Source: an uncultured Rubripirellula sp. | Lineage (GTDB): Bacteria > Planctomycetota > Planctomycetia > Pirellulales > Pirellulaceae | NCBI GenBank assembly: GCA_938045805.1 | Contig: CALIBL010000002.1 | Span: forward strand, 124,001-188,000 | Length of the DNA stretch: 64,000 nt | Direction: 5' to 3' | Shown here: piece by piece, positions 19,834 through 27,706 of the stretch | Numbering within the stretch: position 1 is the stretch's first letter | Layout of the letters: each line of letters starts with the position of its first letter | Translations under genes and position numbers: made by a program | Notes under the pieces: generated by a model | Database searches by the model: none | Told to the model about the DNA's origin: nothing | What the model saw: only the letters and a program-made list of their open reading frames with translations

Positions 19834-19974
19834 GTTCTAGTCCTTTGTTTAAAGAAAACGGATGGGTGTTGTGTCCACGTCAAATTAAGTTATCCATCTT
19901 CCCTCGGGAAAATGATTTTCTACCGGAAGTTGCCCCGGAAGATTGTCTTCCAATCAGTAACGGTGACGAGTTGA

Positions 19975-20901
19975 TTAGCGAGGCTTCCTATAACGCTGGC
20001 TGACCACCTCAAAAATATAATTTCCGCCATCTGACTTGCTCTCAAAAACTGTTTTTGCAATTTCAGTAACCGAGGGATGTCCCTTTTTGGTGGAGTACTC
20101 AAGCTCAATCACAGCAAGCTGATCCTCTAGTTCCTTGGGAATGAACTTGAGCATTTGCCGATTAGCAAGTTGAACACCAGCTGTGTTGAGTAGTTGCCGG
20201 TCAAATTCCATCAAGGGACTGGGGCTATTCCACATGAAGTACAGTCGCTTCTCTGATGCGGTATCTTCAATGCGTGACTTTCGGATTCGGGTAGAAAGAC
20301 TTGAGGCCACATCAACACCCTGGATGGAACCACCGATGGCGCCCAATTCGATTTTGAAATAGTCAAGTTGGGTCGCGTAAGAACGAATGTCTCGTGCGGA
20401 AAAGTTAAGCTGCCAGCGTTCAAATCTCGGAATAATGTCTTCACCTTCACCCGGTGGACCGGGTGGACGACTATCTCCGGCTCCGGTGCCAGAGGTTGTT
20501 GCCGTCGAAGCCGTGTCAGTTGTCGCTAGTGCTCCAGCAACGGTGCTCACCGCATCCGTAACCGCCTCAAGAGTATCCTGAAGCGTTGGCTCCATTAACT
20601 CCTCCACTTCCTCAGCTCCGGGAGGCTCAAAGTCACGTTCAAATCCTTCGGGATTTTCACCACGCCCGGCGGGCTCTTCAATCGGTGGCATGATCGGCGG
20701 TGGAGAATAAGTCCATCTCGACAGGATGAAGATAATCACCAACATGCCTACAAATGTACCGATGAAAATAATCAAGGCCATAAAAAACGAAGTGATCGAA
20801 TCAAAACGACTCGTCCGCAGTTTCTCCCTCTCTTCAAGTCTCGCCGCGACTTGAGGGTTATCAATTGAGCCTTGAGATGGCGAATTTGGAATCGATGCCA
20901 T
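19975..20901 (-). CDS. Single-pass membrane protein with TonB-like architecture
   Basis: I do not recognise the family, but the layout of this 308-residue protein is notable. It has a short charged cytoplasmic N-terminus, one membrane helix at about residues 38-62 (FFMALIIFIGTFVGMLVII), a Pro-rich stretch right after it (YSPPPIMPPIEEP and PPGAEEVEE), and an Ala/Thr/Gly/Pro linker to about residue 155. A compact C-terminal domain of some 150 residues follows. This is the arrangement of TonB and TolA, which are energised by ExbBD and TolQR, the gene products encoded next door. No sequence match to the TonB C-terminal fold is evident by eye, so it is called TonB-like in shape only. Confidence 0.75.
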   Translation of the reverse strand: MASIPNSPSQGSIDNPQVAARLEEREKLRTSRFDSITSFFMALIIFIGTFVGMLVIIFILSRWTYSPPPIMPPIEEPAGRGENPEGFERDFEPPGAEEVEELMEPTLQDTLEAVTDAVSTVAGALATTDTASTATTSGTGAGDSRPPGPPGEGEDIIPRFERWQLNFSARDIRSYATQLDYFKIELGAIGGSIQGVDVASSLSTRIRKSRIEDTASEKRLYFMWNSPSPLMEFDRQLLNTAGVQLANRQMLKFIPKELEDQLAVIELEYSTKKGHPSVTEIAKTVFESKSDGGNYIFEVVSQRYRKPR

Positions 20902-20995
20902 GCGATATGGACCTGAAACAACAACTTACAAGAAAGGCGATTAACGCTCGGTGTGAGTAGCGCAACCAAAACTGTTCATGACAGACTAACAGACA

Positions 20996-22678
20996 CTAAA
21001 GGTCATAATCGAGGAAGACATACTTCGGATTGATACTGCGGTACCACTCCCTCCATTCCTGCTGAGCTTGATCGATTTCAACTCCAGAAGGATCATCCGG
21101 CATCCCATAACCATCAAACTTTCGACTTAAAAATCGCAGGCCGTCCCGAGCGTAAAGCTTGACCGGGCCATCTGGATCACTAAGAGCAAAAATCAAGGAC
21201 GGGACGACTCGCAAGTCGTCGCTACGCGCCAAAAGCTGTGCGGCTACTCGTCGCGCTTGCCAAGATCGGCTGCCCCTTACCAATCTTTCCAACCGATCCA
21301 ACTGGGCGGCGCGGGTCGTGGGGTCTTTAGCCAACTGCAAATCATCGGGTAAAGACTTCCCTTCTGTCTCACCTGCACCATCCTTTTCCAAGATATCAAG
21401 CATATCTGTCACCTGAGCCGCAACCGGACGTCCCTTGATCTGCGTCCCATCCACTCGGATGTCCGTTGTGTCACTAGGCAACCCGTATCCACCTGCAAGA
21501 CTACCTTGGCTCATCGTGAAGATTGTTTTCTGCGTACTGCGAATCATAAACAGGAGAGCAAATGCTGTGGCAATTGGCTTGCTTTCCCAAGTTTCCTTCC
21601 CATTGAACGAACCATCTGGCTGCTGGAGTCGCCGAAGTTCGTCAATTCCTTGGTTGTACCAAGCTGGGCTCGAATCCTTTGGCAGTCCCTTGGCGATCTC
21701 CCAAAAACTCTCTAGCCGTTCAAGAGTGTACAGGCGATAAAAATAGTAACTATCGGATGCCTTCGCTGGATTCGCCTGCCTCCATCGATTCAACAAACTT
21801 ACTGAGCCCAAAACGGGTTCAGGAGCAATTTTGACTCTGCTTCGACGAGATTTATTCTCGTCTTCTTTGTAAAGCTTGATTGCCTCAGGGAGCCCCACGA
21901 TTCCAGGATCTTTGTCATCGGTTGTGTCACCCCAAATTCTCAAGGCATCTCCAGCGATCAAAACACTGCTACCACCTGCTAAAGCCATCGATTGACTCAC
22001 TCCGGAATGGCTGTGATTACGCGCACCGGTCTGAGCAGATAACGGTCTTCCTGGGCCAGCATCACGGGCAAAGTAAGGCCAAGCTCCCTGGATGTCCTGC
22101 ACCCTCATCAACCACTGGAGGGTACTTGCAACCTTGGCGTAATCGAGAGGCAAGCCATTTCTATCCAAAGTCCAAATTGCTAGTAACGCGTACTGCGCCT
22201 GCGAGATATCACCCTCGGATAGCTCGTCAAACATTGGGTATCCAAATGCACCATTCCGTCCCTGATGATCGAAAAGAAACTTCTGAACGATCTCAAGCTG
22301 TGGTCGATATCTTTCAGGGTCTACCTCTGCAAACAAAAGCACACAAACCGCAGCCTCGTAATTTCGCTTTGCTCCACTCGCCCCACGTGTCGGCAGCGTT
22401 CCTACAATTTGCTCAGCAACACGGAGACCCCTTTTGACAACAGGATGTTCAGGGTCGTGACGACACTTGTGGTGCGCGTAGGCAACCAAAACCGGAACGC
22501 CTGAAGAACCGGAAAAACTTCCTGGTTCTCCCGGAAGATCATTATCCGTAAGCTTTTCGAGGTACTCCAAACCACGATCCACCATCTTGGTTACCACCGG
22601 GTCGGTCGGCGTATAAGCACGTGCCGCCGGAGAGCCAAACAGAATTACTGCAAACGCGGTAAGTGCGCGTAGTCGCAT
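20996..22678 (-). CDS. Secreted prenyltransferase/squalene-oxidase-repeat (alpha/alpha toroid) protein
   Basis: The ATG at 22678 follows an AAGGA and opens a signal peptide (MRLRALTAFAVILFGSPAAR, cleavage near ARA). The body of the 560-residue protein contains alpha/alpha-toroid repeats as in squalene cyclases and prenyltransferases. Examples are FLFDHQGRNGAFGYPM, WLMRVQDIQGAWPYFARDAG and ELRRLQQPDGSFNGKETW, which carry QxxDGSF-like turns. The cyclase DXDD catalytic motif was not found, and the protein is exported, so it is probably a binding or structural protein and not a terpene cyclase. A HEAT-like segment follows near the C-terminus. It is the first gene of the eight-gene minus-strand operon. 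Two direct repeats lie about 130 bp upstream. Confidence 0.85.
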   Translation of the reverse strand: MRLRALTAFAVILFGSPAARAYTPTDPVVTKMVDRGLEYLEKLTDNDLPGEPGSFSGSSGVPVLVAYAHHKCRHDPEHPVVKRGLRVAEQIVGTLPTRGASGAKRNYEAAVCVLLFAEVDPERYRPQLEIVQKFLFDHQGRNGAFGYPMFDELSEGDISQAQYALLAIWTLDRNGLPLDYAKVASTLQWLMRVQDIQGAWPYFARDAGPGRPLSAQTGARNHSHSGVSQSMALAGGSSVLIAGDALRIWGDTTDDKDPGIVGLPEAIKLYKEDENKSRRSRVKIAPEPVLGSVSLLNRWRQANPAKASDSYYFYRLYTLERLESFWEIAKGLPKDSSPAWYNQGIDELRRLQQPDGSFNGKETWESKPIATAFALLFMIRSTQKTIFTMSQGSLAGGYGLPSDTTDIRVDGTQIKGRPVAAQVTDMLDILEKDGAGETEGKSLPDDLQLAKDPTTRAAQLDRLERLVRGSRSWQARRVAAQLLARSDDLRVVPSLIFALSDPDGPVKLYARDGLRFLSRKFDGYGMPDDPSGVEIDQAQQEWREWYRSINPKYVFLDYDL

Positions 22679-22810
22679 TTTCCTTGTGTCCTGACAGTCG
22701 GTCGAATGAAAGGTCATAAACGAATGCTCGGCTCGTGGCTTGGATAAGTTTTTCAGACGGTATCCTCAGACAAAGAAGGGATAGCTCTGCAGGGGGTACG
22801 TCTCGAGAGT

Positions 22811-22840
22811 TTAGGAAATCCATAAAGTTAGGAAATCCAT
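22811..22840. repeat. Pair of 13-bp direct repeats upstream of the envelope operon
   Basis: TTAGGAAATCCAT occurs at 22811-22823 and again at 22828-22840, a 17-bp period. The repeats lie about 133 bp upstream of the first gene of the minus-strand operon and about 137 bp before tRNA-Phe. They are candidates for regulator binding or may be a simple duplication. Confidence 0.6.
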
Positions 22841-22976
22841 CCCAGTCGGTCTTAATCGTGAGGCAACCGATTGACGATATCCTGCATCATACCCTACTAT
22901 CCCTTCGCAACGAGTTGATTCATCGGCCATCTCGAACTACTTTCATGAGATTCCGGTGCATCCCCTAGTACGTTTT

Positions 22977-23049
22977 GGTCAGGTAGCTCAGTTGGTAGAG
23001 CACGGCCCTGAAAAGGCCGGTGTCGGCGGTTCGAGCCCGCCCCTGACCA
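22977..23049 (+). tRNA. tRNA-Phe (GAA)
   Basis: The 73-nt sequence folds as a standard cloverleaf. The acceptor stem is GGTCAGG with CCTGACC and discriminator A. The D arm is GCTC-AGTTGGTA-GAGC. The anticodon stem is CGGCC/GGCCG around loop CTGAAAA, giving anticodon GAA. The T arm is GGCGG-TTCGAGC-CCGCC. CCA is not encoded. Two terminator-like hairpins follow directly. Confidence 0.97.
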
Positions 23050-23066
23050 CTCAGACAGTCTTATCA

Positions 23067-23109
23067 CCTCCGACGGGCCAGACACCCCCTCTGCGGAGGC
23101 AATTTTTTT
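23067..23109 (+). terminator. Probable intrinsic terminator of tRNA-Phe
   Basis: A CCTCCG/CGGAGG stem with a long loop is followed by AATTTTTTT at 23101-23109, 18 bp after the tRNA 3' end. The T-run is strong, but the 21-nt loop is larger than usual. Confidence 0.6.
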
Positions 23110-23113
23110 GCTT

Positions 23114-23134
23114 GGATAACGCTTATCCTTTTTT
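23114..23134 (+). terminator. Second terminator-like hairpin after tRNA-Phe
   Basis: GGATAA-CGC-TTATCC is followed immediately by six T residues. The stem is short and AT-rich, so it may act as a backup to the hairpin just upstream. Confidence 0.45.
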
Positions 23135-23336
23135 GCTGTCGATGCTAAGTTGCGTTCAGCGCGCTGAATCAGCCTCTTCTTGGAAGGCGTGGGCTATGGA
23201 TTCGAACGCATACTCGGTTGCATTGGTGAATCCTTGGCGACGTCGACTTTTTTTGCACTCGGGACAACATCTTCAATGACATTTGGCCGACAATCGCTAC
23301 GCCGGTGACATCTATCACGCATACTAATTTAATTTC

Positions 23337-25226
23337 ATGAGCCTTCGACACCGATTCGACACAGCACAGAAAAAACGACTGATGACCAAACTCTCTAAGG
23401 CCCCTTTGTTTTTATTCTCGGCGTTTCTGGCTGTAGTGATGGCGTTTTATCATCCGACCGCCATCGCCCAAGACTCCGCCCAAAGCGACGTGATAACTGA
23501 ATCGACTGACAACAGCAAAGCGGAGGTCAGCAAATCAGCAGAGGACGGAGATGCCGCCGTCCCAGAGGCAAAAACTTGGAGCCAAGAGCTCGACGGGGCG
23601 TTTGGTCAGTACTTGGTTGGGCCCGTGGCCTCCGTCCTATTTTACGACTTTGGAACAGGACCGAGAGAGAAAGAAACAACGGATGCGGATGGTAATACCG
23701 TCAAAGAAATCCAAAAAGGCTGGCTGATTACCGAAGCATACCCGAATGGCATCTCTGTTCCATTTGTTGTTGCATGGTTGCTATTTGGAGCAAGCTTTTT
23801 AACGCTCCGTATGGGGTTTATCAATTTCCGAGCATTTCGTCACGCGATCGATCTTACCCGTGGTATTTACGATAACCCCGATGAAGAGGGTGACGTTTCT
23901 CACTTCCAGGCACTATCGGCAGCTTTGTCTGCAACCGTTGGCCTCGGGAATATTGCGGGAGTTGCCATCGCAATCGGACTTGGTGGGCCCGGTGCTACTT
24001 TTTGGATTATCATGATCGGGCTCCTCGGGATGACCGCGAAGTTTAGTGAATGCACACTTGGGCAAATCTATCGGGCAACTGATAAAGATGGGCACGTATT
24101 GGGTGGCCCCATGCGATACCTAAAAGTTGGTCTTGCTGAGATGGGTTTGCCGGGACTGGGAAAAGCCCTTTCGATCCTGTTCATGGTACTCTGCGTCGGT
24201 GCAAGCTTTGGAGGTGGAAATGCCTTTCAAGTCGGACAGTCTCTCGAAGCGATCCGTGGTGAGGTAGGAATCCTTCAGGACTTCCCTTGGATTTATGGCG
24301 TTTTGATGGCAATTGCCGTTGGCACAGTGATTCTCGGTGGAATCAAAAGCATTGGCGCAGTTGCGGGTCGCTTGGTGCCATTGATGTGCGTCGCTTACGT
24401 ATCGGCAGCGCTGTATATTTTGGCCGTCAACGCCTCTGAGATTCCGGCCGCTATCTCCCGAATCGTCACCGAAGCGTTCTCGCCGCAAGCCGCCTATGGC
24501 GGTTTCCTCGGAGTTCTAATCATTGGTGTACAACGCGCAGTGTTTAGTAATGAAGCAGGCGTTGGATCTGCTGCAATCGCACACTCCGCAGCTAAAACCG
24601 ACGAACCGGTAAGCGAGGGAATCGTTGCTCTATTAGAACCTTTTATCGATACGGTGCTGGTCTGCACCATTACGGCTTTGGTACTTGTGGTTAGCGGAGC
24701 TTACGATGCCGACACATTTGTCGAGAGGCAAACGGCAGAGACTGTCATCGCTGCTATCGAGGGCACCAGCCCAATGGGGGAAATTAGCGAAAGTCAGATC
24801 GCGGCGGCTAAAGCAACACTAGATGAAAGCATCAAAAGTAAAAGTGGCGCGGCGATGACACTCGTCGCCTTCAGAAGTTGCGGCTACACATGGTTTGGCT
24901 ACATCTTATTTATTGCAGTCGTACTCTTCGCATTCTCAACTTGCATCTCTTGGTCATATTACGGAGAACGATGCTGGGTGGAGATGTTCGGCGAGAGCTC
25001 CTCAAACGCCTACAAGTATCTGTTCCTAATCTTCACAATTTTAGGATCAATTGTGACTCGCGGTAACATTTTAGATTTTAGTGATTTGATGATTCTCGGC
25101 ATGAGTTTTCCAAACTTAGTCGGCGTGTTTCTCATGAGTGGAATGGTCAAGAGGCGACTTGATGACTATTGGGGCAAGTATCAATCTGGGGAAATGAAGC
25201 CGTACAACGCCCAAGAGAACAACTGA
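23337..25226 (+). CDS. Alanine/glycine:cation symporter family (AGCS) protein
   Basis: The 629-residue protein has an N-terminal hydrophobic signal-like segment (LFLFSAFLAVVMAFY) and an acidic outer stretch. A multi-pass transporter core follows, with the AGCS signature ALSATVGLGNIAGVAIAIGL and VFSNEAGVGSAAIAH further on. AGCS proteins import alanine or glycine with sodium or protons. It is longer than typical 450-500 residue members because of about 100 extra N-terminal residues and a loop insertion around residue 480. A second ATG at 23382 is an alternative start. Its stop overlaps the start of the phosphodiesterase gene (TGATG), so the two are translationally coupled. Confidence 0.9.
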   Translation: MSLRHRFDTAQKKRLMTKLSKAPLFLFSAFLAVVMAFYHPTAIAQDSAQSDVITESTDNSKAEVSKSAEDGDAAVPEAKTWSQELDGAFGQYLVGPVASVLFYDFGTGPREKETTDADGNTVKEIQKGWLITEAYPNGISVPFVVAWLLFGASFLTLRMGFINFRAFRHAIDLTRGIYDNPDEEGDVSHFQALSAALSATVGLGNIAGVAIAIGLGGPGATFWIIMIGLLGMTAKFSECTLGQIYRATDKDGHVLGGPMRYLKVGLAEMGLPGLGKALSILFMVLCVGASFGGGNAFQVGQSLEAIRGEVGILQDFPWIYGVLMAIAVGTVILGGIKSIGAVAGRLVPLMCVAYVSAALYILAVNASEIPAAISRIVTEAFSPQAAYGGFLGVLIIGVQRAVFSNEAGVGSAAIAHSAAKTDEPVSEGIVALLEPFIDTVLVCTITALVLVVSGAYDADTFVERQTAETVIAAIEGTSPMGEISESQIAAAKATLDESIKSKSGAAMTLVAFRSCGYTWFGYILFIAVVLFAFSTCISWSYYGERCWVEMFGESSSNAYKYLFLIFTILGSIVTRGNILDFSDLMILGMSFPNLVGVFLMSGMVKRRLDDYWGKYQSGEMKPYNAQENN

Positions 25227-26515
25227 TGGCAACGAAGCCACTTTGTGTCATCAATGCTGTGGGCTTGACACCCGAATTACTTAAACATGCACCACAGACC
25301 GCGGCGATTGGTGGTGTATCACCTTGGATTAGCCCCACACCCGCTGTTACGTGCACCTCACAAGCAACAATGCTCACGGGCCTGCAACCGTCGGAACATG
25401 GCATTGTTGGCAACGGATGGTACTATCGCGACACTTCGGAAATCCGCTTCTGGCAACAAGCATCCAGCTTAGTGAATGGCAAGAAGTTCTATGAAGATTT
25501 TCAAACTGCAAAAATGTTTTGGTGGTTCAATCAGTCGGCCCCCGTTGAATATAGCGTGACCCCCAAACCACATTATGGCTGTGATGGATCAAAAGTATTC
25601 GACATCATCGACGAAACAGGATGTGATCTGACAGGTCGACTTGGTGCGTTTCCTTTTTTTACTTTCTGGGGTCCTAATGCGGGACTTCCGTGTAGTCGCT
25701 GGATAGCGGATGCGACCGCCATTGTGATGAAGGAAAAGCGCCCCGAGCTAACACTCGCTTACCTGCCTCACCTGGATTACGACTTCCAACGCTATGCCAA
25801 TCCGTCGCTCGAACGCGTGCAAGAACTTGACGATTGTGTCAGCACCATTGCACAAGCCGCAAAGGAAATAGGCGCCACAACTGTCGTGGTTTCAGAGTAT
25901 GGAATCACACCCGTCAATCATCCTGTTCATTTGAATCTCCACCTGAGACAAAACGGACTATTGAAGGTTCGCTCCGGCCCATTTGGTGAATCACTCCTTC
26001 CCGCAGATAGCATTGCTTTCGCCGTACCAGATCATCAGCTCGCGCACCTGTATGTTCGAAATCACGCAGACATCCAACGCGTGAGACAGCTTGTCGAGAA
26101 AGTTCCTGGGGTTGCTGGAGTTTATGAACCATGCGAACTCCGGCTCGATCACCCTAGGAGTGGCGAGCTCATTGTCCTTGCGAATCCTGATTCATGGTTC
26201 ACCTACTATTACTGGCTGGAAGAGAATCAGGCTCCTGACTTTGCCAGAACGGTTGATATCCATCGAAAACCGGGCTACGACCCTTGCGAATTGTTTGCCA
26301 CCAGTCGGGTACGCGCGATCACTCGTCTCGCGCAAAAAAAATTGGGATTCCGTTATCGCATGGATGTCATCCCACTCGATGCTTCACTGGTGGGTGGTAG
26401 CCATGGCTTACCCGCTGCTTCACCTGAAAGCGGCCCACTCATCATAGGACCAGGCCAACTCCCCGATAACATGCAAGAGTTTCCAAACTATTGCAGGGGA
26501 CTCCTTTCGTCTTAG
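25226..26515 (+). CDS. Alkaline-phosphatase-superfamily nucleotide pyrophosphatase/phosphodiesterase
   Basis: The 429-residue protein begins MATKPLCVINAVGLTPELL and contains PAVTCTSQATMLTGLQPSEH, where the threonine preceding SQATML is the expected metal-bound nucleophile. Later metal-site segments include AYLPHLDYDFQRY, SEYGITPVNHPVHLN and GGSHGLP. This is the type I phosphodiesterase/nucleotide pyrophosphatase group of the alkaline phosphatase superfamily. Similar enzymes occur in the ebo prenyl-ether gene cluster, but no other ebo gene is present here. No signal peptide is visible, so it is probably cytoplasmic. The ATG shares a base with the upstream symporter stop. Substrate is unknown. 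Confidence 0.87.
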   Translation: MATKPLCVINAVGLTPELLKHAPQTAAIGGVSPWISPTPAVTCTSQATMLTGLQPSEHGIVGNGWYYRDTSEIRFWQQASSLVNGKKFYEDFQTAKMFWWFNQSAPVEYSVTPKPHYGCDGSKVFDIIDETGCDLTGRLGAFPFFTFWGPNAGLPCSRWIADATAIVMKEKRPELTLAYLPHLDYDFQRYANPSLERVQELDDCVSTIAQAAKEIGATTVVVSEYGITPVNHPVHLNLHLRQNGLLKVRSGPFGESLLPADSIAFAVPDHQLAHLYVRNHADIQRVRQLVEKVPGVAGVYEPCELRLDHPRSGELIVLANPDSWFTYYYWLEENQAPDFARTVDIHRKPGYDPCELFATSRVRAITRLAQKKLGFRYRMDVIPLDASLVGGSHGLPAASPESGPLIIGPGQLPDNMQEFPNYCRGLLSS

Positions 26516-26598
26516 AACAGGATCTGACGGCTGTTGTTATTTAGACAGGCTGATGACTTACCTCGAAACCCTGAAACCGCAATAACGGTGAAAGCAAT

Positions 26599-27618
26599 CT
26601 AACTCTCTTGTGGGTCATCTTGAGGAAAAAAGTCTCTAACCACCTGGTAAAACTCATCTGCTGTAGCCACTCGAGCGACATGCGTACGAAAAAACCTCGC
26701 TCCTCGCTTTCCCTGTGCGTAACAACACGCATACTTTCGCATCAATACAGTCCCCTTTTCTTCTCCAAAACGCTCCACAACTAGCCTGTAATGGTTCAGC
26801 ATCACATCCCGTTGCTCTTGAAGAGTTGGTTCAGCAGGAATTGGTGTTCCTTTTAAAGCCGCTTCAGCTTGAGCAAATAACCAAGGACGACCGAGGCATG
26901 CTCGAGCAATCATAACTCCATCAACGCGATAGTTGGAAAACGCGTGGACCACTTTTTCAGCGGAGTCAAGATCACCGTTTCCAATCAGCGGTATTTGCCT
27001 CAGGTGGCTTTTAATCTCGCTGATTCGCTCCCAATCAGCGTGACCCTTGAACATATCCTGAGCCGTTCGACCGTGCACCGTCAGCGCTGCTGCTCCGGCT
27101 TCCTCAACGACTCTAGCAATTTCATTGCAGTTGATATGATCACGACTACAGCCAAGACGAATTTTCGCAGTTACAGGCGTCGGGCTACACGCTTCAACCA
27201 AACGGCTAATAATCTTTGACATACGCGAGGGCTCACGAAGTAAATAGCTACCGCTGTGAGCTTTTTCGGTGACTTGCCGCACGGGGCACCCGAAATTAAT
27301 GTCCACAATACTAACGCGGTATTCCTCGACAAGTCTTGAACCAACCTTTGCCATTGTTTCTGGATCGTTGTCCCAAATCTGCACCGCTAACGGTCGAGCC
27401 TCCTCGGCAACTCCCCACAATCGGTCAGGATGTTCCGCAACATTTTGATCCATCCAGACAAAACCTCGTGCGTTGACCATTTCAGTGGCAAGAAGACCAA
27501 CGCCGCCAAATTGCCTGACCACCTCTCTGAAGGCGGCGTTTGTGAAACCCGCCATGGGTGCCTGTAGTATCGGTGGGTCAATCTTAATATTGCCGATGCA
27601 GAGGCTTGGAACATCCAT
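26599..27618 (-). CDS. dusB: tRNA-dihydrouridine synthase (DusB type)
   Basis: The 339-residue protein has the Dus TIM-barrel motifs. LQAPMAGFTNAAFREVV is near the start and INFGCPVRQVTEKAHSGSYLL carries the catalytic Cys at about 111. KIRLG and VHGRTAQDMFKGHADW follow, then IGNGDLDSAEKV and the phosphate-binding MIARACLGRPWLF. The enzyme reduces specific uridines in the tRNA D-loop using FMN and NADPH. DusB is the most widespread bacterial type, and the IGNGDI and GRP motifs fit it, although DusA/C discrimination was not computed. It is convergent with the phosphodiesterase gene and 88 bp downstream of no same-strand partner except the ABC-F gene. Confidence 0.92.
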   Translation of the reverse strand: MDVPSLCIGNIKIDPPILQAPMAGFTNAAFREVVRQFGGVGLLATEMVNARGFVWMDQNVAEHPDRLWGVAEEARPLAVQIWDNDPETMAKVGSRLVEEYRVSIVDINFGCPVRQVTEKAHSGSYLLREPSRMSKIISRLVEACSPTPVTAKIRLGCSRDHINCNEIARVVEEAGAAALTVHGRTAQDMFKGHADWERISEIKSHLRQIPLIGNGDLDSAEKVVHAFSNYRVDGVMIARACLGRPWLFAQAEAALKGTPIPAEPTLQEQRDVMLNHYRLVVERFGEEKGTVLMRKYACCYAQGKRGARFFRTHVARVATADEFYQVVRDFFPQDDPQES

Positions 27619-27706
27619 GGTGAATCCACTCAGGTGACTAACAAAAAAATACGAACAATGATTGTGGTGTTAGATTCTCGCTCAATGTGAATCTGATGAA
27701 ACAAAT

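Noticed and set aside
21880-22437. 185-codon plus-strand frame inside the toroid protein gene
   Set aside because: Antisense to a repeat-bearing secreted protein; composition is not protein-like.
20996-22678. Hopanoid squalene-hopene cyclase
   Set aside because: It is exported and lacks the DXDD catalytic motif.
9885-22678. Tol-Pal system
   Set aside because: ExbB/ExbD-like genes are present, but no tolA, tolB or pal gene is among the neighbours.
23050-23336. Glycine or amino-acid riboswitch upstream of the AGCS gene
   Set aside because: No tandem aptamer structure was visible; only terminators after the tRNA and one palindrome.
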